This document shows positions 9,605 to 21,739 of a stretch of 64,000 bases of DNA, in pieces. The translations under genes and the position numbers were made by a program. The notes under the pieces are model-generated. The model did not search any database, was not told the DNA's origin, and worked only from the letters and a program-made list of their open reading frames with translations. Numbering within the stretch: the first letter of the stretch is position 1; every line of letters begins with the position of its first letter. The DNA comes from Petrolisthes cinctipes (Eukaryota; Arthropoda; Malacostraca; Decapoda; Porcellanidae), in assembly GCA_033782935.1 (NCBI GenBank), contig JAWQEG010000377.1, positions 806,001 to 870,000 on the forward strand. Reading direction: 5' to 3'.

Positions 9605-12600
9605 GGTCCCAGAAGCGATCTGTACATGCCTACTCCGTGTTAGAGTATTTTCAAATTACAGGCCAAAAACATACTGAAAATCGATCTTTTAGGTGCCCAA
9701 AAGTCGATATGTGCATGCATCTTCTGTACCCGTTTATATCTCAAATTCTGGCCCTAAACACCCGAAAATTCGATATTTTGGGGTCCCAGAAGCGATCTGT
9801 ACATGCCTACTCCGTGTTAGAGTATTTTCAAAATTCAGGCCCAAAACATGCTGGAAATCGATATTTTTGGTGCCCAAAGTCAATATGTGCATGTATCTTC
9901 TGTACCCGTTTATATCTCAAATTCATGCTCAAAACACCCGAAAATTCAATATTTTGGGGTCCCAGAAGCAATCTGTACCCAGTGCTAGAATATTTTCAAA
10001 ATATAGGCTAAAAACATGCTAAAAATCGATCTTTTAGGTGCCAAAAAGTCGATATCTCAAATTCAGTCCCAAAACACCCGAAAATTCGATATTTAGGGGT
10101 CCCAGAAGCGATCTGTACATGCCTACTCCGTGTTAGAGTATTTTCAAAATACATGCTCAAAACATACTGAAAATCGATCTTTTAGGTGCACAAAAGTCGA
10201 TATGTGCATGCATCTTCAGTACCCGTTTATATCTCAAATTCAGGCTCAAAACACCCGAAAATTCAATATTTTGGGGTCCCAGAAGCAATCTGTACATGCC
10301 TACTCAGTGTTAGAGTATTTTCAAAATACAGGCCCAAAACATGCTGAAAATCGATATTTTAGATGCCCAAAGTCAATATGTGCATGTATCTTCTGTACCC
10401 GTTTATATCTCAAATTCAGGCTCAAAACACCCGAAAATTCAATATTTTGGGGTCCCAGAAGCAATCTGTACATGCCTACACAGTGCTAGAATATTTTCAA
10501 AATATAGGCTAAAAACATGCTAAAAATCGACATTTTAGGTGCCAAAAAATCGATATCTCAAATTCAGTCCCAAAACACCCGAAAATTCGATATTTAGAGG
10601 TCCCAGAAGGTATCTGTACATGCCTACTCCGTGTTAGAGTATTTTCAAAATACAGGCCAAAAACATACTGAAAATCGATCTTTTAGGTGCCCAAAAGTCG
10701 ATATGTGCATGCATCTTCTGTACCCGTTTATATCTCAAATTCTGACCCTAAACACCGGAAAATTCGATATTTTGGGGTCCCAGAAGCGATCTGTACATGC
10801 CTACTCCGTGTTAGAGTATTTTCAAAATTCAGGCCCAAAACATGCTGAAAATCGATATTTTTGGTGCCCAAAGTCAATATGTGCATGTATCTTCTGTACC
10901 CGTTTATATCTCAAATTCAGGCTCAAAACACCCGAAAATTCAATATTTTGGGGTCCCAGAAGCAATCTGTACAGTGCTAGAATATTTTCAAAATATAGGC
11001 TAAAAACATGCTAAAAATCGATCTTTTAGGTGCCAAAAAGTCGATATCTCAAATTCAGTCCCAAAACACCCGAAATTCGATATTTAGGGGTCCCAGAAGC
11101 GATCTGTACATGCCTACTCCGTGTTAGAGTATTTTCAAAATTCATGCTCAAAACATACTGAAAATCGATCTTTTAGGTGCACAAAAGTCGATATGTGCAT
11201 GCATCTTCAGTTCCCGTTTACATCTCAAATTCAGGCTCAAAACACCCGAAAATTCAATATTTTGGGGTCCCAGAAGCAATCTGTACAGTGCTAGAATATT
11301 TTCAAAATATAGGCTAAAAACATGCTAAAAATCGATCTTTTAGGTGCCAAAAAGTCGATATCTCAAATTCAGTCCCAAAACACCCGAAAATTCGATATTT
11401 AGGGGTCCCAGAAGCGATCTGTACATGCCTACTCCGTGTTAGAGTATTTTCAAAATACATGCTCAAAACATACTGAAAATCGATCTTTTAGGTGCACAAA
11501 AGTCGATATGTGCATGCATCTTCAGTACCCGTTTATATCTCAAATTCAGGCTCAAAACACCCGAAAATTCAATATTTTGGGGTCCCAGAAGCAATCTGTA
11601 CATGCCTACACAGTGCTAGAATATTTTCAAAATATAGGCTAAAAACATGCTAAAAATCGACATTTTAGGTGCCAAAAAATCGATATCTCAAATTCCGTCC
11701 CAAAACACCCGAAAATTCGATATTTAGGGGTCCCAGAAGCGACCTGTACATGCCTACTCCGTGTTAGAGTATTTTCAAAATACATGCTCAAAACATACTG
11801 AAAATCGATCTTTTAGGTGCCGAAAAGTCGATATGTGCATGCATCTTCTTTACCCGTTTATATCTCAAATTCTGGCCCTAAACACCCGAAAATTCGATAT
11901 TTTGGGGTCCCTGAAGCGATCTGTACATGCCTACTCCGTGTTAGAGTATTTTCAAAATTCAGGCCCAAAACATGCTGAAAATCGATATTTTTGGTGCCCA
12001 AAGTCAATATGTGCATGTATCTTCTGTACCCGTTTATATCTCAAATTCAGGCTCAAAACACCCGAAAATTCATTATTTTGGGGTCCCAGAAGCAATCTGT
12101 ACATGCCTACTCAGTGCTAGAATATTTTCAAAATATAGGCTAAAAACATGCTAAAAATCAATCTTTTAGGTGCCAAAAAGTCGATATCTCAAATTCAGTC
12201 CCAAAACACCCGAAAATTCGATATTTAGAGGTCCCAGAAGGTATCTGTACATGCCTACTCCGTGTTAGAGTATTTTCAAAATACATGCTCAAAACATACT
12301 GAAAATCGATCTTTTAGGTGCACAAAAGTCGATATGTGCATGCATCTTCAGTACCCGTTTATATCTCAAATTCAGGCTCAAAACACCCGAAAATTCAATA
12401 TTTTGGGGTCCCAGAAGCAATCTGTACATGCCTACTCAGTGCTAGAATATTTTAAAAATACAGGGTAAAAACATGCTAAAAATCGACATTTTAGGTGCCA
12501 AAAAATCGATATCTCAAATTCAGTCCCAAAACACCCGAAAATTCGATATTTAGAGGTCCCAGAAGGTATCTGTACATGCCTACTCCGTGTTAGAGTATTT

Positions 12601-13674
12601 TCAAAATACAGGCCAAAAACATACTGAAAATCGATCTTTTAGGTGCCGAAAAGTCGATATGTGCATGCATCTTCTGTACCCGTTTATATCTCAAATTCTG
12701 ACCCTAAACACTGGAAAATTCGATATTTTGGGGTCCCAGAAGCGATCTGAACATGCCTACTCCGTGTTAGAGTATTTTCAAAATTCAGGCCCAAAACATG
12801 CTGAAAATCGATATTTTTGGTGCCCAAAGTCAATATGTGCATGTATCTTCTGTACCCGTTTATATCTCAAATTCAGGCTCAAAACACCCGAAAATTCAAT
12901 ATTTTGGGGTCCCAGAAGCAATCTGTACAGTGCTAGAATATTTTCAAAATATAAGCTAAAAACATGCTAAAAATCGATCTTTTAGGTGCCAAAAAGTCGA
13001 TATCTCAAATTCAGTCCCAAAACACCCGAAAATTCGATATTTAGGGGTCCCAGAAGCGATCTGTACATGCCTACTCCGTGTTAGAGTATTTTCAAAATAC
13101 ATGCTCAAAACATACTGAAAATCGATCTTTTCGGTGCACAAAAGTCGATATGTGCATGCATCTTCAGTTCCCGTTTACATCCCAAATTCAGGCTCAAAAC
13201 ACCCGAAAATTCAATATTTTGGGGTCCCAGAAGCAATCTGTACAGTGCTAGAATATTTTCAAAATATAGGCTAAAAACATGCTAAAAATCGATCTTTTAG
13301 GTGCCAAAAAGTCGATATCTCAAATTCAGTCCCAAAACACCCGAAATTCGATATTTAGGGGTCCCAGACGCGATCTGTACATGCCTACTCCGTGTTAGAG
13401 TATTTTCAAAATACATGCTCAAAACATACTGAAAATCGATCTTTTAGGTGCACAAAAGTCGATATGTGCATGCATCTTTAGTTCCCGTTTACATCTCAAA
13501 TTCAGGCTCAAAACACCCGAAAATTCAATATTTTGGGGTCCCAGAAGCAATCTGTACAGTGCTAGAATATTTTCAAAATATAGGCTAAAAACATGCTAAA
13601 AATCGATCTTTTAGGTGCCAAAAAGTCGATATCTCAAATTCAGACCCAAAACACCCGAAAATTCGATATTTAGA
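9605..13674. repeat. Block 7: mixed hexamers and pentamers
   Basis: Units start at 9605 (A2-B2-C140), 10098 (A1-B1-C), 10599 (A2-B2-C137), 11089 (A1-C138), 11404 (A1-C), 11729 (A3-B2-C), 12230 (A1-C), 12555 (A2-B2-C138), 13046 (A1-C137) and 13360 (A1-C138). The C138 near 12952 has the lineage marker 'atataagct', which returns at 42.4, 46.9, 56.3, 57.1 and 60.9 kb. The block is repeated at 32606-36675 (offset 23,001) with very few differences. Confidence 0.9.
9958..10097. repeat. C140 variant: C monomer with an 8 bp deletion
   Basis: The front reads 'gtacccagtgctag', 8 bp shorter than the standard C. The same length occurs at 13-21 kb, at 32959 and at 53141. A related 140 bp form at 14027 reads 'gtacacagtgctag', explained by deleting 8 bp between two 'tac' triplets of a 'cctacacag' C variant. 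C140 follows A2-B2 in the 9.6-21.2 kb region, giving 493 bp trimers. Confidence 0.88.
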
Positions 13675-15482
13675 GGTCCCAGAAGGTATCTGTACATGCC
13701 TACTCCGTGTTAGAGTATTTTCAAAATTCAGGCCCAAAACATGCTGAAAATCGATATTTTTGGTGCCCAAAGTCAATATGTGCATGCATCTTCTGTACCC
13801 GTTTATATCTCAAATTCTGGCCCTAAACACCCGAAAATTCGATATTTTTGGGTCCCAGAAGCGATCTGTACATGCCTACTCCGTGTTAGAGTATTTTCAA
13901 AATTCAGGCCCAAAACATGCTGAAAATCGATATTTTTGGTGCCCAAAGTCAATATGTGCATGTATCTTCTGTACCCGTTTATATCTCAAATTCATGCTCA
14001 AAATACCCGAAAATTCAATATTTTGGGGTCCCAGAAGCAATCTGTACACAGTGCTAGAATATTTTCAAAATATAGGCTAAAAACATGCTAAAAATCGATC
14101 TTTTAGGTGCCAAAAAGTCGATATCTCAAATTCAGTCCCAAAACACCCGAAAATTCGATATTTAGGGGTCCCAGAAGCGATCTGTACATGCCTACTCCGT
14201 GTTAGAGTATTTTCAAAATACATGCTCAAAACATACTGAAAATCGATCTTTTAGGTGCACAAAAGTCGATATGTGCATGCATCTTCAGTACCCGTTTACA
14301 TCTCAAATTCAGGCTCAAAACACCCGAAAATTCAATATTTTGGGGTCCCAAAAGCAATCTGTACATGCCTACTCAGTGTTAGAGTATTTTCAAAATACAG
14401 GCCCAAAACATACTGAAAATCGATATTTTAGTGCCCAAAGTCAATATGTGCATGTATCTTCTGTACCCGTTTATATCTCAAATTCAGGCTCAAAACACCC
14501 GAAAATTCAATATTTTGGGGTCCCAGAAGCAATCTGTACATGCCTACTCAGTGCTAGAATATTTTCAAAATATAGGCTAAAAATATGCTAAAAATCGATC
14601 TTTTAGTTGCCAAAAAGTCGATATCTCAAATTCAGTCCCAAAACACCCGAAAATTCGATATTTAGGGGTTCCAGAAGCGATCTGTACATGCCTACTCCGT
14701 GTTAGAGTATTTTCAAAATACATGCTCAAAACATACTGAAAATCGATCTTTTAGGTGCACAAAAGTCGATATGTGCATGCATCTTCAGTACCCGTTTATA
14801 TCTCAAATTCAGGCTCAAAACACCCGAAAATTCAATATTTTGGCGTCCCAGAAGCAATCTGTACATGCCTACTCAGTCTTAGAGTATTTTCAAAATACAG
14901 GCCCAAAACATGTTGAAAATCGATATTTTAGATGCCCAAAGTCAATATGTGCATGTATCTTCTGTACCCGTTTATATCTCAAATTCAGGCTCAAAACACC
15001 CGAAAATTCAATATTTTGGGGTCCCAGAAGCAGTCTGTACATGCCTACACAGTGCTAGAATATTTTCAAAATATAGGCCAAAATCATGCTAAAAATCGAC
15101 ATTTTAGGTGCCAAAAAATCGATATCTCAAATTCAGTCCCAAAACACCCGAAAATTCGATATTTAGAGGTCCCAGAAGGTATCTGTACATGCCTACTCCG
15201 TGTTAGAGTATTTTCAAAATACAGGCCAAAAACATACTGAAAATCGATCTTTTAGGTGCCCAAAAGTCGATATGTGCATGCATCTTCTGTACCCGTTTAT
15301 ATCTCAAATTCTGGCCCTAAACACCCGAAAATTCGATATTTTGGGGTCCCAGAAGCGATCTGTACAGTGCTAGAATATTTTCAAAATATAGGCTAAAAAC
15401 ATGCTAAAAATCGATCTTTTAGGTGACAAAAAATCGATATCTCAAATTCAGTCCCAAAACACCCGAAAATTCGATATTTAGG
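13675..15482. repeat. Block 8: B/A hybrid, B-C140, two trimers, A2-C138
   Basis: Units start at 13675 (hybrid with B front and A2 back, 176 bp), 13851 (B2-C140), 14167 (500 bp trimer with one base lost in 'tattttagtgccc' near 14432), 14667 (A1-B1-C) and 15168 (A2-C138). Positions about 14430-15230 match 8190-8990 at offset 6,240. Similarity to the second large copy ends at 13787, inside the hybrid. Confidence 0.87.
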
Positions 15483-16977
15483 GGTCCCAGAAGCGATCTG
15501 TACATGCCTACTCCGTGTTAGAGTATTTTCAAAATACATGCTCAAAACATAATGAAAATCGATCTTTTAGGTGCCCAAAAGTCGATATGTGTATGCATCT
15601 TCTTTACCCGTTTATATCTCAAATTCTGGCCCTAAACACCCGAAAATTCGATATTTTGGGGTCCCAGAAGCGATCTGTACATGCCTACTCCGTGTTAGAG
15701 TATTTTCAAAATTCAGGCCCAAAACATGCTGAAAATCGATATTTTTGGTGCCCAAAGTCAATATGTGCATGTATCTTCTGTACCCGTTTATATCTCAAAT
15801 TCAGGCTCAAAACACCCGAAAATTCAATATTTTGGGGTCCCAGAAGCAATCTGTACATGCCTACTCAGTGCTAGAATATTTTCAAAATATAGGCTAAAAA
15901 CATGCTAAAAATCGATCTTTTAGGTGCCAAAAAGTCGATATCTCAAATTCAGTCCCAAAACACCCGTAAATTCGATATTTAGGGGTCCCAGAAGCGATCT
16001 GTACATGCCTACTCCGTGTTAGAGTATTTTCAAAATACATGCTCAAAACATACTGAAAATCGATCTTTTAGGTGCACTAAAGTCGATATGTGCATGCATC
16101 TTCAGTACCCGTTTATATCTCAAATTCAGGCTCAAAACACCCGAAAATTCAATATTTTGGGGTCCCAGAAGCAATCTGTACATGCCTACTCAGTGTTAGA
16201 GTATTTTCAAAATACAGGCCCAAAACATGCTGAAAATCGATATTTTAGATGCCCAAAGTCAATATGTGCATGTATCTTTTGTACCCGTTTATATCTCAAA
16301 TTCAGGCTCAAAACACCCGAAAATTCAATATTTTGGGGTCCCAGAAGCAATCTGTACATGCCTACTCAGTGCTAGAATATTTTCAAAATATAGGCTAAAA
16401 ACATGCTAAAAATCTATCTTTTAGGTGCCAAAAAGTCGATATCTCGAATTCAGTCCCAAAACACCCGAAAATTCGATATTTAGGGGTCCCAGAAGCGATC
16501 TGTACATGCCTACTCCGTGTTAGAGTATTTTCAAATTACAGGCCAAAAACATACTGAAAATCGATCTTTTAGGTGCCCAAAAGTCGATATGTGCATGCAT
16601 CTTCTGTACCCGTTTATATCTCAAATTCTGGCCCTAAACACCCGAAAATTCGATATTTTGGGGTCCCAGAAGCGATCTGTACATGCCTACTCCGTGTTAG
16701 AGTATTTTCAAAATACAGGCCCAAAACATGCTGAAAATCGATATTTTTGGTGCCCAAAGTCAATATGTGCATGTATCTTCTGTACCCGTTTATATCTCAA
16801 ATTCATGCTCAAAACACCCGAAAATTCAATATTTTGGGGTCCCAGAAGCAATCTGTACCCAGTGCTAGAATATTTTCAAAATATAGGCTAAAAACATGCT
16901 AAAAATCGATCTTTTAGGTGCCAAAAAGTCGATATCTCAAATTCAGTCCCAAAACACCCGACAATTCGATATTTAGG
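15483..16977. repeat. Block 9: A3-B2-C, A1-B1-C, A2-B2-C140
   Basis: Units start at 15483, 15984 and 16485. The first two are another copy of the hexamer at 5265-6266 (offset 10,218), sharing 'cttctttaccc' and 'cttttgtaccc'. The third matches the A2-B2-C140 of 9605 (offset 6,880). This shows how hexamers are reused at several places in the array. Confidence 0.87.
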
Positions 16978-18943
16978 GGTCCCAGAAGCGATCTGTACAT
17001 GCCTACTCCGTGTTAGAGTATTTTCAAAATACATGCTCAAAACATACTGAAAATCGATCTTTTAGGTGCACAAAAGTCGATATGTGCATGCATCTTCAGT
17101 ACCCGTTTATATCTCAAATTCAGGCTCAAAACACCCGAAAATTCAATATTTTGGGGTCCCAGAAGCAATCTGTACATGCCTACTCAGTGTTAGAGTATTT
17201 TCAAAATACAGGCCCAAAACATGCTGAAAATCGATATTTTAGATGCCCAAAGTCAATATGTGCATGTATCTTCTGTACCCGTTTATATCTCAAATTCAGG
17301 CTCAAAACACCCGAAAATTCAATATTTTGGGGTCCCAGAAGCAATCTGTACATGCCTACTCAGTGCTAGAATATTTTCAAAATATAGGCTAAAAACATGC
17401 TAAAAATCGACATTTTAGGTGCCAAAAAATCGATATCTCAAATTCAGTCCCAAAACACCCGAAAATTCGATATTTAGGGGTCCCAGAAGCGATCTGTACA
17501 TGCCTACTCCGTGTTAGAGTATTTTCAAAATACATGCTCAAAACATACTGAAAATCGATATTTTAGATGCCCAAAGTCAATATGTGCATGTATCTTTTGT
17601 ACCCGTTTATATCTCAAATTCAGGCTCAAAACACCCGAAAATTCAATATTTTGGGGTCCCAGAAGCAATCTGTACATGCCTACTCAGTGCTAGAATATTT
17701 TCAAAATATAGGCTAAAAACATGCTAAAAATCGATCTTTTAGGTGCCAAAAAGTCAATATCTCAAATTCAGTCCCAAAACACCCGAAAATTCGATATTTT
17801 GGGGTCCCAGAAGCGATCTGTACATGCCTACTCCGTGTTAGAGTATTTTCAAAATACAGGCCGAAAACATGCTGAAAATCGATATTTTTGGTGCCCAAAG
17901 TCAATATGTGCATGTATCTTCTGTACCCGTTTATATCTCAAATTCATGCTCAAAACACCCGAAAATTCAATATTTTGGGGTCCCAGAAGCAATCTGTACC
18001 CAGTGCTAGAATATTTTCAAAATATAGGCTAAAAACATGCTAAAAATCGATCTTTTAGGTGCCAAAAAGTCGATATCTCAAATTCAGTCCCAAAACACCC
18101 GACAATTCGATATTTAGGGGTCCCAGAAGCGATCTGTACATGCCTACTCCGTGTTAGAGTATTTTCAAAATACATGCTCAAAACATACTGAAAATCGATC
18201 TTTTAGGTGCACAAAAGTCGATATGTGCATGCATCTTCAGTACCCGTTTATATCTCAAATTCAGGCTCAAAACACCCGAAAATTCAATATTTTGGGGTCC
18301 CAGAAGCAATCTGTACATGCCTACTCAGTGTTAGAGTATTTTCAAAATACAGGCCCAAAACATGCTGAAAATCGATATTTTAGATGCCCAAAGTCAATAT
18401 GTGCATGTATCTTCTGTACCCGTTTATATCTCAAATTCAGGCTCAAAACACCCGAAAATTCAATATTTTGGGGTCCCAGAAGCAATCTGTACATGCCTAC
18501 TCAGTGCTAGAATATTTTCAAAATATAGGCTAAAAACATGCTAAAAATCGACATTTTAGGTGCCAAAAAATCGATATCTCAAATTCAGTCCCAAAACACC
18601 CGAAAATTCGATATTTAGGGGTCCCAGAAGCGATCTGTACATGCCTACTCCGTGTTAGAGTATTTTCAAAATACATGCTCAAAACATACTGAAAATCGAT
18701 ATTTTAGATGCCCAAAGTCAATATGTGCATGTATCTTTTGTACCCGTTTATATCTCAAATTCAGGCTCAAAACACCCGAAAATTCAATATTTTGGGGTCC
18801 CAGAAGCAATCTGTACATGCCTACTCAGTGCTAGAATATTTTCAAAATATAGGCTAAAAACATGCTAAAAATCGATCTTTTAGGTGCCAAAAAGTCAATA
18901 TCTCAAATTCAGTCCCAAAACACCCGAAAATTCGATATTTAGA
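16978..18943. repeat. Block 10: 1,141 bp tandem duplication
   Basis: Copy one (16978-18118) is A1-B1-C, h-C, hybrid-C140 (501+324+316). Copy two (18119-18943) repeats A1-B1-C and h-C (825 bp) and then passes into a full A2-B2-C140. The hybrids at 17479 and 18620 have an A1 front ('aatacatgctcaaaacatac') and a B1 back ('gatattttagatgccc', 'cttttgt'). The hybrid at 17803 has 'caggccgaaaac', fusing an A2- or B1-like front to a B2 back. Confidence 0.88.
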
Positions 18944-21739
18944 GGTCCCAGAAGCGATCTGTACATGCCTACTCCGTGTTAGAGTATTTTCAAATTACAG
19001 GCCAAAAACATACTGAAAATCGATCTTTTATGTGCCCAAAAGTCGATATGTGCATGCATCTTCTGTACCCGTTTATATCTCAAATTCTGGCCCTAAACAC
19101 CCGAAAATTCGATATTTTGGGGTCCCAGAAGCGATCTGTACATGCCTACTCCGTGTTAGAGTATTTTCAAAATTCAGGCCCAAAACATGCTGAAAATCGA
19201 TATTTTTGGTGCCCAAAGTCAATATGTGCATGTATCTTCTGTACCCGTTTATATCTCAAATTCAGGCTCAAAACACCCGAAAATTCAATATTTTGGGGTC
19301 CCAGAAGCAATCTGTACCCAGTGCTAGAATATTTTCAAAATATAGGCTAAAAACATGCTAAAAATCGATCTTTTAGGTGCCAAAAAGTCGATATCTCAAA
19401 TTCAGTCCCAAAACACCCGAAAATTCGATATTTAGGGGTCCCAGAAGCGATCTGTACATGCCTACTCCGTGTTAGAGTATTTTCAAAATACATGCTCAAA
19501 ACATACTGAAAATCGATCTTTTAGGTGCACAAAAGTCGATATGTGCATGCATCTTCAGTACCCGTTTATATCTCAAATTCAGGCTCAAAACACCCGAAAA
19601 TTCAATATTTTGGGGTCCCAGAAGCAATCTGTACATGCCTACTCAGTGTTAGAGTATTTTCAAAATACAGGCCCAAAACATGCTGAAAATCGATATTTTA
19701 GATGCCCAAAGTCAATATGTGCATGTATCTTCTGTACCCGTTTATATCTCAAATTCAGGCTCAAAACACCCGAAAATTCAATATTTTGGGGTCCCAGAAG
19801 CAATCTGTACATGCCTACTCAGTGCTAGAATATTTTCAAAATATAGGCTAAAAACATGCTAAAAATCGATCTTTTAGGTGCCAAAAAGTCGATATCTCAA
19901 ATTCAGTCCCAAAACACCCGAAAATTCGATATTTAGAGGTCCCAGAAGCGATCTGTACATGCCTACTCCGTGTTAGAGTATTTTCAAATTACAGGCCAAA
20001 AACATACTGAAAATCGATCTTTTAGGTGCCCAAAAGTCGATATGTGCATGCATCTTCTGTACCCGTTTATATCTCAAATTCTGGCCCTAAACACCCGAAA
20101 ATTCGATATTTTGGGGTCCCAGAAGCGATCTGTACATGCCTACTCCGTGTTAGAGTATTTTCAAAATTCAGGCCCAAAACATGCTGAAAATCGATATTTT
20201 TGGTGCCCAAAGTCAATATGTGCATGTATCTTCTGTACCCGTTTATATCTCAAATTCAGGCTCAAAACACCCGAAAATTCAATATTTTGGGGTCCCAGAA
20301 GCAATCTGTACCCAGTGCTAGAATATTTTCAAAATATAGGCTAAAAACATGCTAAAAATCGATCTTTTAGGTGCCAAAAAGTCGATATCTCAAATTCAGT
20401 CCCAAAACACCCGAAAATTCGATATTTAGGGGTCCCAGAAGCGATCTGTACATGCCTACTCCGTGTTAGAGTATTTTCAAAATACATGCTCAAAACATAC
20501 TGAAAATCGATCTTTTAGGTGCACAAAAGTCGATATGTGCATGCATCTTCAGTACCCGTTTATATCTCAAATTCAGGCTCAAAACACCCGAAAATTCAAT
20601 ATTTTGGGGTCCCAGAAGCAATCTGTACATGCCTACTCAGTGCTAGAATATTTTCAAAATATAGGCTAAAAACATGCTAAAAATCGATCTTTTAGGTGCC
20701 AAAAAGTCGATATCTCAAATTCAGTCCCAAAACACCCGAAAATTCGATATTTAGAGGTCCCAGAAGCGATCTGTACATGCCTACTCCGTGTTAGAGTATT
20801 TTCAAATTACAGGCCAAAAACATACTGAAAATCGATCTTTTAGGTGCCCAAAAGTCGATATGTGCATGCATCTTCTGTACCCGTTTATATCTCAAATTCT
20901 GGCCCTAAACACCCGAAAATTCGATATTTTGGGGTCCCAGAAGCGATCTGTACATGCCTACTCCGTGTTAGAGTATTTTCAAAATTCAGGCCCAAAACAT
21001 GCTGAAAATCGATATTTTTGGTGCCCAAAGTCAATATGTGCATGTATCTTCTGTACCCGTTTATATCTCAAATTCATGCTCAAAACACCCGAAAATTCAA
21101 TATTTTGGGGTCCCAGAAGCAATCTGTACCCATTGCTAGAATATTTTCAAAATATAGGCTAAAAACATGCTAAAAATCTATCTTTTAGGTGCCAAAAAGT
21201 CGATATCTCAAATTCAGTCCCAAAACACCCGAAAATTCGATATTTAGGGGTCCCAGAAGCGATCTGTACATGCCTACTCCGTGTTAGAGTATTTTCAAAA
21301 TACATGCTCAAAACATACTGAAAATCGATCTTTTAGGTGCACAAAAGTCGATATGTGCATGCATCTTCAGTACCCGTTTATATCTCAAATTCAGGCTCAA
21401 AACACCCGAAAATTCAATATTTTGGGGTCCCAGAAGCAATCTGTACATGCCTACTCAGTGTTAGAGTATTTTCAAAATACAGGCCCAAAACATGCTGAAA
21501 ATCGATATTTTAGATGCCCAAAGTCAATATGTGCATGTATCTTCTGTACCCGTTTATATCTCAAATTCAGGCTCAAAACACCCGAAAATTCAATATTTTG
21601 GGGTTCCAGAAGCAATCTGTACAGTGCTAGAATATTTTCAAAATATAGGCTAAAAACATGCTAAAAATCGACATTTTAGGTGCCAAAAAATCGATATCTC
21701 AAATTCAGTCCCAAAACACCCGAAAATTCGATATTTAGA
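18944..21739. repeat. Block 11: alternating 493/501 bp trimers
   Basis: Units start at 18944 (A2-B2-C140), 19437 (A1-B1-C), 19938 (A2-B2-C140), 20431 (A1-C, 325 bp), 20756 (A2-B2-C140) and 21249 (A1-B1-C138). This is the clearest stretch of the hexamer, here 994 bp, with one pentamer where B1 is missing. The block ends where sequence equivalent to position 1 begins again. Confidence 0.9.

Noticed and set aside
12956..13141. Minus-strand open frames of 60-84 codons
   Set aside because: They are also satellite sequence read backwards, appearing and vanishing with single-base changes between copies.
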